A stretch of DNA of 64,000 nucleotides from Caenorhabditis elegans (taxonomy: Eukaryota > Nematoda > Chromadorea > Rhabditida > Rhabditidae). Made by a program: the position numbers and the translations under genes. The notes beneath the pieces were generated by a model, which ran no database searches, was not told the DNA's origin, and saw nothing but the letters and a program-made list of their open reading frames with translations. Below are positions 12,425-26,195 of this stretch, piece by piece. The number at the start of each line of letters is the position of its first letter. Position 1 is the first letter of the stretch. Location of the stretch: assembly GCF_000002985.6 (NCBI RefSeq), contig NC_003279.8, positions 4,836,001 through 4,900,000 on the forward strand, given 5' to 3'.

Positions 12425-12484
12425 ATGTCTCTGACCACATTCATACGCTCAATCAGAAGTGCTGTTCAGCGGGACCTTCTGAAG
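12425..12484 (+). other. candidate alternative first coding exon of pyridoxal kinase
   Basis: ATG at 12425 opens 20 codons (MSLTTFIRSIRSAVQRDLLK) ending in AAG before a GT at 12485. They join the exon at 13070 in phase 0. The peptide has four basic residues, only one acidic residue, and is amphipathic, like a mitochondrial targeting sequence. The donor (AAG/GTTTTT) is weak. This is inference without transcript evidence. Confidence 0.5.
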
Positions 12485-12544
12485 GTTTTTTAAAATTAAT
12501 TATTCAAAGATAATTATGAAAAATTCTTAATTTTCCGGATCTAC

Positions 12545-12965
12545 GAGTTTTAAGGACGGTGCATTAATACGAAAGGATCTCGGCTGATTAAATTAAACGA
12601 TTTGATGTATGCGCCTTTAAGATTACTGTAGATATTTTGCTTGCAAAATACTATCGATTTTCTAGTTTTCCCTCATTTTTTCTGCATTCAGGGTATTTCA
12701 ATTTTGCTTATTTTACCCATAATAAATATAAAATAAGGAAATTCGATAACGCGAAATCTCTACAGTGATCTAGATTTATTATCTTAAAGGCGCAAATGCC
12801 AAATCTTTGTCGCGTGCGCCGAGACCAGTCTGCATAAATCTGCCTCCCTTTAAATTCATAGAAGTGGAAATTTAAATTAACATTTTTTAATTCCATTTTT
12901 AAAAGTAAAATAAATCGATGCGCGCGAAATTTCGTTTCGCTAAAATCAAAATTTGGGCGCCAGTC
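12545..12965. repeat. dispersed repeat, GAGACC/CTTTAAAGG family
   Basis: Contains ATGCGCCTTTAAGATTACTG, CTTAAAGGCGCAAATG and GCGCCGAGACCAG, with inverted partners. It occupies most of the gap between the candidate first exon and the main exons of pyridoxal kinase. Confidence 0.55.
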
Positions 12966-13069
12966 ACTTCACAAATATCAACCGCATTATGAGTCTCCGA
13001 GCTTTGTTTTCCAGTATTCTGTTCTCATTTAAAACTTATTTCTCTAAAAAAATCGATTCCGTTTTTCAG

Positions 13070-14548
13070 ATGAGCAGTAGCGAATTGATTGCAGAGCTGG
13101 AACGAGAACGTGACCGTCGTGTACTCTCCATTCAGAGTCACGTTGTCCATGGTTACGCCGGCAATAAATGCTCAGTTTTCCCGCTTCAGGTGAGATTTTT
13201 TAAGTTTTAAAGAAATAACTCGTGGAATTTTTCTAATTTAAAACAAAGAGAAGTGACAAAAATTGTCTGTTTTTCGAAATAAAATCTAATTAATATTTTT
13301 TGCAGTTGCATGGATTTGAAGTCGACTTCATCAACAGTGTCCAATTCTCGAACCACGCGGGTAACATCGAATATTTGACGCTTCCAACAAGTAACTTTTG
13401 GGGCCCTTCTAAACTTGTTTAGAGCATACCCATTTCCTTATTTTAAAATTCTTAATTTTCATCTCAGTCTTCAATTTTGTTCAGTCTTATTATTTAAAAC
13501 TAACGAAAGTCAACATGGAAAGTGTCTAATTTAATGAATATTACAGGATACGAGCACGTGAAAGGACAGAAGTTGACTGAAAAAGAGCTGGAGGAGCTGT
13601 ACGAAGGACTCACGCTGAATAATATCAACAATTATACCCATGTGCTCACTGGTTTGTGGTGTAATATCGGAAATTAAAAAATAAATTGTAAAATGTTTAG
13701 GATACTGCGGAAATGTGACATTTCTTCAAAAAATCGCCGACGTCGTCAAGGACTTGAAGAAGAAAAACGGCAATACAACGTTCGTCTGCGATCCGGTGAT
13801 GGGCGACAATGGGCGATATGTGAGGAGTTTTCTTTGCTAAAATTTAAAAAATTATTTAAAATTTTCCAGTACACACCAAAGGAATTGATGCCTGTCTACC
13901 GTGATCTGATAATTCCGTTGGCCGACGTTCTGACACCGAATGCGTTTGAGCTCGGCGAGCTCACTGGATCTCCAATAGAAACCGAAGAAGACTGTCTGAG
14001 AGCAGTCAATGAGTTACACGCGAAAGGAGTGAAGACGGTTGTGGTGACGAGTGGAGTGACTGGAGCACAGACAAATGAGAGTCTGAGATGCTATGCAAGT
14101 GTCAAGGGAAGCCACGTCTATCGATTCACATTTCCCAGGCTTGTCGGACAGTTTGTTGGCACTGGTCAGTTTTTCTGGTTTTTTAAATTAAAAAAAAATT
14201 TCGCCTGTAATACGATTTTCTCAATTTTTCAAAACAAATTAGAAATGATAAAATCTGACAACTTTTCCTCTTTGACACATTTTTTCAAACACTCTTCTAT
14301 TTCCAGGAGACACGTTCACCTCGCTTCTCGTCGTATGGCTCGACGAACTGAATGGCGATGTGTCTGAAGCAGTGAAACGAGTTCTCGCATCAATGCAGTG
14401 CCTCATTCGGAAAACGAGCAGCTACGCACAACTTCAAGTCGACACGAATTCGCGTGCAATGTGTGAACTTCGGCTCATCCAATCGAGGAAGGACCTGCTT
14501 TGGCCGCCAACGTGTGATCAGATTCAAGTGGAGAAAATTGGACAATAG
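13070..14548 (+). CDS. pdxk-1: pyridoxal kinase
   Basis: Exons are 13070-13189, 13306-13360, 13547-13651, 13701-13819, 13870-14164 and 14307-14548. Phases agree and give 311 residues, close to the 312 of human PDXK. The enzyme phosphorylates pyridoxal, pyridoxine and pyridoxamine with ATP in the salvage route to pyridoxal 5'-phosphate. Visible ribokinase-superfamily features are the N-terminal [21 protein letters not shown] substrate region, [13 protein letters not shown] in the middle, [13 protein letters not shown], and [12 protein letters not shown] with the catalytic Asp of the GTGD motif. The start ATG at 13070 follows directly on TTTTTCAG. In addition, an in-frame ATG at 12989 reads through this acceptor and adds [20 protein letters not shown] and more, and a separate candidate first exon lies at 12425. 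The 3' end faces the RhoGAP gene 410 bp away. Confidence 0.92.
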
Positions 14549-14958
14549 GACTCTTCGTCAAGTGGTATCTAGAATATTCTCTCTGTTGAGCTTCTGCATA
14601 ATTTTATCTGTGATTGATAGTTTTTTTAAAATTTCTCGAATTATGTCTCAATATCATGTGAAATAGTATTATTTTTATTTATGTATTTACTAGTAAATTT
14701 ATTTTAAAGAAATGTACAATGATTGAGAGTTCTTTTTTGTGCAAATTGAATATCATGGCTAGTTGGATGAGAATCTTTAACAAATAAGAGAAATGGAATG
14801 GGAATGAGATGAAGGGAACAAGAGGAAAATGGAATGTATTCAGGGGGAAGATATATCAGTCACCTAGGTTGGATTTCCTATTTGGAACTACTCGATTCAA
14901 TCCGTAACTGTGTTTGTGATATCACGGGCAGATTGTTTTTTTTCTTTTTGCTGGCTTT
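14549..14958. terminator. convergent 3' ends of pyridoxal kinase and RhoGAP genes
   Basis: AT-rich 410-bp interval between two stop codons that face each other. On the minus strand AATAAA is present at 14698-14703 and 14674-14679 (read as TTTATT on the plus strand), suitable for the RhoGAP transcript. No clean plus-strand AATAAA was seen. Confidence 0.45.
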
Positions 14959-17900
14959 TCAAGAGGATTGTGCAATATCTGGAGTACTACGTGTCATCGA
15001 AGTGAAACGGAATGCTCTGACGACATTCCGAAGACGGCGACGAGCAGCGGCGGCAGATGATCGAGCTGCACTTCGAATATCGACTCTTTCACGAGATGGA
15101 GAACGTGCGTCGACTGATTTTGAGGTGGTGGCTCCTGGAAATGCTTGGAATTGATATGGTTATGATTTCGGCATTGCCTGCCTCGTGCCTACACTATTAA
15201 ATACCCATTTAGCGATTTCAGCGCCAAAAGTACGGTGCCAGGTCTCGCCACGACGAATTATTTGTTAAATACAAAAAAGGTGTGCTTCTTTAAAGAGTAC
15301 TGTAATTTAAGAAACTCACGAATTTCAAAAAAGGATTAACAAGGTTAACTTTTCGTGTCAAGACCAGGAACAGTAATTTCGCGCCAAAAATCGCTTTATT
15401 ATTTGAATGGAAAATTATAGGCAAAAGCGACACGAGCTACTACAGTAACTCGTTGTCCGCGTGGCGAGACCCACGAGCGTAAGATATGACGAAAATTCGT
15501 CTTTGAAATTACGTCAATTTATTTTTCACAAAATATGTTGATTAGGTGAAAAAATAAACCTCAAAAAAAGCTCCTCCTTTATCTAAATTTTTATGTTGCT
15601 CACCTTGAAGAGAAGCCATCATAGGAGTCTTCTTAGAATTAGAAGTACTTGGAGATCCACACGCAGTGGACATTGTAACTGATCTTTCACGAGCTGTTTC
15701 AGGCTGAGAGATTGTTCCAAATGTGAGCTCATCCGAGCAGAACTCAGAATCTCTACCAGAATCATCTGCAGCTTTCATACTAAAATCAGTCTTCCTTCCA
15801 GGACCCGGAGTTGTCGTGGCGGACATTGTTGTACCACTAGTCGAAGGATCATGATGACTATGGCTGGGTCCGGGACCATCTTGGGAGTCTGCAGGGAAAA
15901 AGTGTTGGCCTTCAGGACGACTAGGACTAGTTTGAGTCTTGGTTAGTGAGAACGGCCACGAGCCACTTCTCTGTGATTGAACCTTCACTTTTCCATTTGT
16001 AGTGAGCTCTCGAGCCAACGGGCTTTGTCTTCCAATATGAGAATGATCACCATGACGATGATGACGGGGAGATGAATCTTCTTCAAGTGTAGCAGGGAAT
16101 GGAGACAAAAGAACGCCCGGGTGGGATTCATGACTGTCCATTTTGGAGAGATGATTCAGGATCCGATCAAGACGATCTGGTTCGGTTTCCCTAAGCTTTG
16201 TATAAATCTTGCACTGGAGTTCTTTTGGAATCTGAAAGAGCAGAATACTTCACAAATTTTTTTTCGATCGTAGGTGTATATGCCAACAATCTAGACTCAT
16301 AGGATGATCATAAACATACCTTAAAAATCTCCTCAACATTCGAAATCATTGTCTCAACAATAATAACCTGATGCTCATTCTCGGCGAGCGTCTCATGAAG
16401 TTTATCATGGTCAACTCTCAGGATTGATGGAGCGAAGATGGTGGCCAAGTTACGAGCATCCATCTTGTTACCTGACAGCTGAAACTTCACCATTTACTTG
16501 AGGTTAATATAAATAAATAAAAACATACCAATTCTCCATCTTCATCATGCCGATCCTGTGAATGGCATGAGACTTCGTGAAGAAACTTGAGAAGTACGAA
16601 GAGAGTGTCAAGAATTGGAGAGACGAGGAGAGCAAAGAGCAGACGAATCGCTTCGATTCTCTCGTCAACGTTGAGTTCTGGAACAGAATATTGTTATCAT
16701 AATCAAAACTGCGAAAACCTACTTGCTGCTCCAATATACGCTGAATAATGTTCCCCTGGCAATAGACTTTGCGGCAAATCTCTGAAATACTCTTTGAGCA
16801 GAGTTGCGACGTCGTGTGACGTTGTGTTCTCCACCATATTGTCATTGATCACAGCTCCACCGCCAACCTTTTCCAGCGCATTTCTCAGTTGTCTACATCG
16901 TTTTGTATTTCCAGCAACTCGAAACAATCCGACTTGTGTCAACCCGTAAGTCATTAGATATTGTGTACAATTTTCCACGATTTTCGGAACTTGAAGTGCG
17001 TGTGGATCCACATCATCAATGTTTGCATCTAGAGAACATGAAAATGAAGCAGAAGCTGGACGTTGCTTTTTCAGAAATCGTCCGGTCACTTGCTGCGGTT
17101 CACATGTTGTTGGCTCCGCGGAGAGTAAATTGGCAGAGGGAAGTATAGAGCCCGTGGGTGGTGCTGAGCCCATGATAGGAGATGGAGATGATGGATTTGA
17201 AGTTGATGTTGGATACAGATTTTGAGTAGAAGGATATAACCATTTACGATCTTCTGGCATTGTGTGACTCATCATTTCTGGCTCCGATTTTGTTGGTTTC
17301 GCTTTTGATCTGGAAATTTTAAGAATTAATCTCTCTTTCTTTAGTTTTGATAGTACTCAGTAATTTTAATAGATATTCAATTATTTTACTAGAAGAGTAT
17401 AAAACAAATATTCGCGTTATGGGAACTTTCGGGCACCAATTTCGCAACTTACTCAGCAATTTGCCACAACTTTTGCACTGTCTCTAGCAACTTTAGATGC
17501 AAAGAAAAAAAAAGCTAAAGTTGACAGAGAATTCGCAACGAATTGCCTTGTATTCAACAAATTTTCTCGTTTTTTCCCCAAGTCGGTTTTAAAATGCTCT
17601 ATTCTCTTCATTCACTTACTTATTAAGCATTATAACTGTGGAATCATCAAGTGATCTACATCGACTCTCCTGATCCAGCCTCTTCTCATTCAGCATACAC
17701 ATCGCCAACGACACTCCAAAAACCCTCTTTTCCTCAGGCATCGGTGTCCCTGAGGCCCTTCGTTGAACATCCGCTACCGTCGGCGTTCGATTGCTTTTCA
17801 CGAGTTTTTGACGTTTTTGTCGGAGAGCTGACAATGAGTCTTCAATTAGAGGCAGGTGTGACACAGACACTTCTCTACTATAACTTACCTTTTGGTTTGC

Positions 17901-20900
17901 CCAAGTTGACACCGGGAAGCATTTTTGTGAGACGTTGAGCGGCGAGGAGTTGAAGAGCAGATCGTTCGATTTCTGATAGGTTTTCTAGTCGAGCACCACG
18001 TAACACCACTTCGGCACCATCTACCGATCGCCATGTCATACTGTCCTGAAAATTTAAATTTGAAAAAAAAGCGGATTACTAAAATAACAAGTTTTTGTTT
18101 TAATTATAATAATTTCAAAATACTTTTTTTTTCAAAAATTTGAAAAAGACATCAAATCGTGATAGAAAGCTGCCGTTTGCCAAGAACATTGTGTCGGTCA
18201 ATAATTTTCAGCTTGTTTTCAGAAACGTTCCAAGTTTTTCAAAGCATTTAAACTTTAGCGAGTTTTCAAAAGTAATATTTCAGTAGTGTTTTTTCGTGAA
18301 TCCCACATCGTGATTTCACTATGATTTTTTGAAAAATCGAAGAATAAATAGCCAGTCCCGACAACTTAATTTCCTTGACTCACCAATGATTTCCATGCAG
18401 AATCTGTTGATGAAGATGTTGAACTTGCATGTGAATATGCATATTTTGGTTTCAACTTCCATAGAAGCTTCTGCGATGAGTATTTCCATCCCTCGGAATG
18501 CGAACTGAAATTTTTGACTTTACAATCATCAAGTTTTCAGCTGTAATATTTAATTGGTTGTAGGGGAACTATTCAGCTGTTTGAAAGATTGAAAATATTT
18601 GAATGACTAATTCAATAATTTTATTTTATGGGCAATTCTTACTTACAATTCTCACTTGTTAGGTGTTCAATTAAAACATTCTACGTCAACTCCATTCCCG
18701 GTTTTAGAAGCTTCTAAAATTTACCCACTACTTCGAAGTTAATAACTATTAAAATGAAGTCGGTATCTACATACCAGGTCGAGCTCTGTAAACGGTAAAT
18801 TAAGCAAAATTAGGCAAAGTTGCCGCACGCCCCTGCTACAGACTCATTAAAATACACTTGAAGCACGTCAAATATCGCGTCAAAGTTCAGGGAATCCACG
18901 AAATTTGCATTTAATCCATTTCTCCTTAACTCTCTTCCCTAGAACTAAAAAAGCCATGTCAACATTGTTCAAATATGCTCAATAACTCCCAATTGTTTTC
19001 AGGTTTTTTTGAGATTGGTGAAAACAAGTAAAAATAATCGAGAAGGGAAAATAATTTGAATTCCCGCGGGATCTCATTTCTCTCTTTCTCGCTTTTGTTT
19101 TTCATATCAATTCCAGAACATGATAACGTGGGCGAGATGAAGAGTGAGAGCAGACAAAAAATATGGCTTCGATTACGTAGAAGATTTTATGAACAAAAAT
19201 GAATCAAATGATTCGCGGAAATAATTGAGAGAACAAAGAGAGGACTTTATAAGGAAAGTATGAGATATGCGAAGTTTTCTTAAAAGTCTTGAACATCGGT
19301 GCAGTGTGCCTGCCTGAATGCCTGGTGCCTACTCGTAGGCATGAAGTCCTGCTGCATTTATAGGTGAACAAATTGGCAATTTACCAAAACTTTGGCAGAA
19401 AATTTTTAACAATAAAAAAGTTAAACTTTAAGGTGTTTTTGTGAGATTTTTACCGCAATTCGTTCTAGTCATAGTCAATCATATCAATACAAAAAAACAG
19501 GGATAAAAGCAGAGAAGAACACGAAAATTCGATTGGGAAACTCGAAAACCCAGAGAATTGTCTATTTTCAAGAATTTTTTGGGTTTCTCCGTGTATATTT
19601 TACTAATATAACTACAACTTTAAATAATTTAATTAAACGCTCTCAAATTTTTCCACTGAAATACTTGATTTAACTGCCCGTTTTTGTTGCTCAGAATTTC
19701 GAGAGTTTCCATAACTATTTTGCACTTTCAAAAATTTCCGAGTAGCTCTAGAACCGAGCTTCCAAAATATTTCAAATGAATCTGATTCTTCCTCCCCTTG
19801 AACTTTGACTCACTTTAATCATCAACTCTAAAAAACAAAAACAAACCTGCTCGCTGAAAGCGGAACATTCGGAGAAACAGGTGCCGTCATCGAGTAGTTG
19901 TGATGGTGATGAGACGACGAATCGGCGACGCCGTGCGCGCTCGTTCCGGCGATGTCTAGCGTGTCATGCGAATCGTTGAAATCCGACGAATCTCGTGAAT
20001 CGCGAAGACGGCCCTGGAAAAATGTGAAGATAATTTGAATTTTGGTTGAAGTTTCGGAACTTTTTGCCAAATACTTTTAAAGATAATTACAATTAAATGA
20101 GAACTAGGCATTTACTACAAATAAATTAAAACAATTTTTAAAACATATTTCTGTAGAATAAAGTGGGAAAATCTGGATTTTTGAGATTTGGAAGACTAGA
20201 AAACAAAACAAAGGAATACTTGATATTTTTCAACGGGTAAAAAACGTAAAGACATAGTAAAGATCATTGACATTCAATTTCAATTTGTAGAGGTGGATCT
20301 TGAGGCTTAACTAGCAGAAGATGCACAATATATACAATAACTTTTGGCTGCATATATAATGGTCATAGTAGGGAGCAATTAATGGGTTTTTTTGAACTAT
20401 AGACACGTTGTCACAGATTGAACCCAGTTTTGCAAGGGTGACGTCATGGTACTTCACTTCCAACTTTACAAAGATAGATTATGGTAGTCAATGAAGGTAG
20501 TCAATGTATTAGCTACTGTTTGAGGTAACCAACTTTCAGACTGAAGAGTGCAGGTGGAAGATACCCCCTATTTAATCTTCAAGATGGCAAACTTCTTGAG
20601 AACTGAATTCTGTCAGAAGAGTACTGTGCACAAACTGTACACAAAAATTCAGTGCAATCTTTGTGCAATCAATTATAGCAACTATCCATCATCTATAAAC
20701 TTTCCCGGCTCCAAAACTGAACCTCCGATGAATCTTACCTTTTTCTTTCGGAATATGAACATCTTCATGTGTTGAATGTTTGAAAACGTTGTGTCGAGAT
20801 GTTCAAGACTTGAAAAAGTCTCAAACGTCTCTCAATTCACACGTAAATCAGTTAGATAATTAGACTAGTTTTGTGTGTGTGTCTCAAACGAGAATAATCA

Positions 20901-23900
20901 GCTGCACAGTGATATCACCCTAGGAGACACGAGAGGGGAGTGGCTCTTCGGGCTTCAGCTCCTGTGTGCACACGAGCACACAAGGAAGGCGACCACGCCT
21001 TCTTTTTTCATATGGATTAGACTCTTCTTCTTCTTATTCTTCTTCCATTTTTCCTCTACTTTTTGATAAAAACGAGATGATGATGATGATGAGAGGGGCC
21101 CCCGCACATACCGCGGCAAAAGTTCGAAGCTAACTTTAATTGGGTTTTTAATAAAATAATGAGATGAGTGGAGAGCAATAGGAGGGACGACGAGAAAGCT
21201 GTTTAATGAGCAAGACAGGGAAAAAGAGCGGCATTAAATAATTGGGAAGAAAACTATTTTTTTTCACTTCTAGAATCAACATATGATGTTGTGAATGGGG
21301 CCAGGAGGGATGTTTAGACATTTTTTATTCAAAAGGGGAGATGTTTTGAAGACGTCACGGTTTCACTAATAAGAAAACTGAACGAAATGACTCCTGATTG
21401 GCCAAATATTAAAGAGAAAATAATCAAAAAAATCTTTTAATTTTTTTTTAATTGCTAGGAACCTAGTACTTCCTACCTATCAAACTTTAGGAACTCGAAA
21501 ATTGTAAATAAATTTTTAGGAATTTTGTGTTTTATTGTGTTTGAATTATTTGTTTTCATAAATGGTAGGGGTTGAAACTTGCAGCGGTGCTTGAAATTCT
21601 TCAAGAAGTCCAAATTAAAAAAAAAATTTGACATCGTGCGTGCCAAAATGAAAAGCTTTGACAGAAATTCTGTAAAATAAAAAATCGAAGTGTTGAATTA
21701 TTATATGAAAGTATTTTTAAAAATCACTCCTGAAATATATTCGGAGATATAGAATGTCTTGCTTAAAAGCTCAATAAAATAATTTTTTTTAATTATGGAA
21801 AACTTTGAGCGCCTTGGGAGTTACAAAAGATAAAAATCAGTTTTGATCTGAAATACTCACGGGGTGTGACGTCATCTTCTAACAAAAATTGAACGGGTTC
21901 TCTCTAACTGTGCCTCTTTTAGTTGCCGAGGAAACAACGGTAACTGTTTAAAAATGATGTCAAATTTTTGGTATTTTCCCTTGAAAAAAGTCCCTTGGGA
22001 TTGTTCAAAATGTGTATAATTAACATTAAAATATGACACAACTATCACATTAGATTATTAATCTCTATGTCTATTTATACACAGTTTGGAATTTTTCGAT
22101 GAGAAATTAGAACCAAAAAATCACCTTTTTAAAAATCCTCATAGAAATCTGCAACTAATGTGATATTGTGAGCCAGAAATTTGGGCGTTTCAAGAAAAAT
22201 TTGAATGTGCTCTCTCTATCGAAAACTCAAAATGTACTTCAAAATGAAAACTCAAAATTTACTTGGAAAATGTACCAGCTACAAATTCTTGAAACTAGTG
22301 GGCGTGGAATTTTTCAGCAGAAAATTTTAAGCTTGTAGGCTGATTCTATAAGGAAAATATTCAAAGAGAAGTGTATATACATTTAGAAAAATTTAGAAAA
22401 ATTTAAAGATAATCGGGAAACCGAAATGTTAACAAAATCGAACACATTATGTGCACATTACAAATTATCTGTGACTTTAAAAACATTTACAAGAGTTTTA
22501 AAAATAAACTAGAATATATTTTGATAAATAAACTTGCAACTAAAACTTTTTCTTGTAGTCGTAAAAATTAATTGAGAATATAGTTGGTAACTTTTGGGGC
22601 ATTAATATCTATCAAAAAATGAGAACAATTTTAACACTCATACATTCATTTCAAAACTTTAAGAGAATTAAAATTTCTCAAAAATGTCATATATTCTCCA
22701 GTAGTCTAGCACTTAACTATTTCACTTTAACAACTCGGTACATCTTCAAGATTTAAGAAAATTATAAACTGAAATACCAATATTTTAGCAGTGGACAATT
22801 CTTTGATAAACCCAGCAGCCAGAGTTGAGTATGTGTACTATAAAAAATTATTCACATATTTTTCCAGCATTTTATTTCAGATTGAAACTTTTAGTAAAGT
22901 TTAGTCAAGTACATCTTCAGGAGTACATAGTTACCTACCGCCTGTTATTTTAGTGCTTGGCTAAAAAAGACAACAGAATCACCAGAGATCCTTTTCAAAA
23001 AAAAATCTAGAGACAGTGCATGTTAAGCTCTAGACAATTATATTGCTAGAAGGAAGCCTAAAAATTAAGATCAAACTCGCTTCCAACAAAGTCACAAACT
23101 ACGGAATCCGTAAACGGAGCAGAGTCTTTTGGTGCACCCGTGAAGCTCTGGACACTGTGGGAAAATAACAAGAAATGATTGAGAGAGGAAAAATTAGAAG
23201 GTAGTTGATGGTATTGGTATGAAGAATAAGAAAAAAGGAAGGAAAAAAGAAATAGAAGGAAATTCACGATTATAAGAAAGAAAAAGAAGAAGAGATGGAG
23301 GCAATCTATGGAATCATGACTACACCAATTTTGAGGCATATATTTTGGTAGAAGAAAAATAAGGAAAACAAGACAACATCATGAAAAAAAAAGAACGACA
23401 GCCTTCAGAAGAAAAAGTAGGAGAAATTGGGAAAAATTGGAGGAAATGGCAATCAAGAAGCTCTTCTGTGCAGTATGAAGGACACACGACAGAAATAGAT
23501 TTTTTGAAGCAAAATTTATTGGAAAAGATGATTTCCGCTATTTTTGGAATTGATATTGTAGAAAATGCCTGCAATTTGAACACCAAAATCCATGTCTGTT
23601 GGAATGAAAAGTGATCTACGCCTGCCTACCTCCAAAATACAAGTTCGTTAGTACTCCCAGTTAAACTTCCAGAAAATTAAATGAATTGAGAAATTGAGAA
23701 ATAAGAGAAATAAGGTGGCAGACAGACACGTAGGTACGCAGACAGGCAGGCACCAGGCACGGATCATTGATGCCTATACTGAATTGAATAATTCAAACAC
23801 CTTTTTTTAAAATTATATCAAAGTTTTTTTTCACAAATGATTAAGCTTGAAAGATCCAAGTTTTAGGAGAATGAGCCTAAAAATCGTGTCCAAAATAAAG

Positions 23901-26163
23901 GCTTCTAACTTTCAGGATCATAATTCATCTCTCTTGTTAAACTAATCTCTTCTTCTTCTCCATTTTCTCCCATTTTCCCTTGCTCATTTTCCAAATTCAT
24001 CAAAAATTCCGGTCGAATTTCTGGTCAAACGCCAAAAAGAGCCACAAAATGCCCCCTGAAAATGGAGAGAAGGAAGCCTCCAAAAATCCGGATCAGAAAT
24101 AGAAACACAAAATGAAACACTTTTTGTGCTGAAAGAATGTTAATATAATGCAAATGGCTTTGGATCTGAGCAGGTAGAAATGGAGAAACAAGTGAGAGAG
24201 TATCGTGAGAAAATAAAAAACTGAGGGGAGTCGTGACGTCATCAATGATCATTTTACAATAGCTTATGACGTACTTTAATTTTTCAAATGAGACAATTTG
24301 TGTTGAGCTGAAAAGACAGAAATTCGGCTCGAGTTTTGAAACGATTAATTTTTTTTGTTGAAAAATATAGAAACGTGTGAAATTGTATCAGGTAGGTACC
24401 CCAATATCTGTCTGCCGACACACATGCCTATTGCCATTGCTTATTACCCTAGACATTGGCAGGCAGGCATGAACTCGTGTCTACCTACCATGAAAATTGG
24501 GCTCGAGTTTTAAAACGATTCAGAATTTTTTCAGCTTTCTAAAGAAAATCACCAACTTTCTTAAAATGTTTAGCGCATAGTGGGGATCTCCTTCAGTCTG
24601 AAAAGTCCGGAGAATGACAGCACAATAAGTACAGTACTCTTTAAAGTGTACTGTAATTATTTAAAAAAAAAACTGCAAAAATTTGTCGTGACGAGACCGA
24701 TGACGAACCTCTGGATACTCTCTGATAAGAAACACAAACTTGTCAGGCAACTAAAACTAATAAAAAATATTAGAAAAGAATATGTCAAAAGTCGAAAAAA
24801 GGTATGTAAAAAGAGAGTGTCAAGTTGACCATAAACCTATGAAACAGGAAGCGACTGGTCTCGAGGCGGCAGTGACTTTGGATGTTTCCGGAGACACATG
24901 TCTGTCTCCAGAATCCATACACACATTTTTGTGCATTCAGAGAAATGGAAAAGCATGCAAACGTATCGAGTTACCTCACTCTTTCTCTCTCAACTTCATA
25001 AGGGAATGGAAGAGAACCACATTAGGTGATGTTCACACATTTGACGCCTTTTCACCCCCAAAAAAATGGATGCAAGAACTTTGAATTTAGGAATAAAAGA
25101 GAGGGAATATGAAACTTTAAGATGTTTTGAAATTGAATGGTGATATTGGTTACATAGATATATGCTACCTGATTTCGGCAGAGTAGCGCCTAACTATAGG
25201 TGATTGTTCCTTTTTGCAGTCAATGAAAAATGCTTAAAATATTTTGAAAAATTTTTCATAGCCCCATTAGAGTGATTTTGCCAGTTCATGCATAACAGTT
25301 CATGCACTGATTTTATTGCTACTGCACGCAATACCATTTTTCAATCAATAATTTTAAATGTAATGCTTATAGGAAAAATAAGAATAATGTTTGGTAAGTC
25401 GTTCTCAATTAGATAAGTATGAAAATATACTGGTACTGTACTTTTTTAATGTTAAAATTGTTTTAAAATTAAAAAGTTGTCTGGGAACTTCCACAAAAAT
25501 AACGACAGCACAGTCTGTATATTTTAACAAATATAAAAATTCCAGATAGTCTTTCAAAATTTAGACTGAAAATTTCGGAATATCAAAAAAATGATGAGTG
25601 TTTAATTATGATTTTAGGTTAATATATAACTCTTGGAATAGTAAAGAAAACAAATAAAATGTGCTACAGTAACCTTCAGCTATGCGAATTCAGACATATA
25701 GGACAGTTTACGAATATTCCAGTAATTTTCTAAATGTTCCTAGACAGAACCTGCAAATATTTGAGGCCCTAACAAAAAACAATTTCAAAAATTTGTTATT
25801 TTCAAAAGTCTGCAAAAAGGCAAATAAAGTCAAAAAGCAATGAGCTTTCAAAAAAATATGGGGTCGGAGGGGGGTTTGATGCAAAAGGAATGAATGATGA
25901 TACATACTCATTTTCATTAGGCATGGATGATTGTGGGGACCTCTTCTATCTTTCTCTGCTTTTGCTCTTCTCCTGGGCTCCTTTCCGCCCAATGTTTTTT
26001 CTCTTTCCAGAGCTCTCTCTTTCTCACAGCCTGGGCGGGCTTTTCCTCTCCGGGTTGCCTCTTCCTCTTTTTCATTCAAAATGGGATTTGAAAATGAGCA
26101 AATTGAGCTGGAGCCCTCCTTACTACCCAACCACACCGGGTCCTGTCTGATGGGACGTCCGAT

Positions 26164-26195
<32 letters not shown>

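Noticed and set aside
24782..25084. 100-codon plus-strand open frame
   Set aside because: No family resemblance and no supporting splice signals. It lies inside the RhoGAP intron.
25708..26136. 142-codon minus-strand frame and overlapping plus-strand frames
   Set aside because: Low-complexity charged peptides from a GC-richer purine/pyrimidine-biased patch. No splice joins in phase to the RhoGAP exons. Kept only as a possible promoter island.
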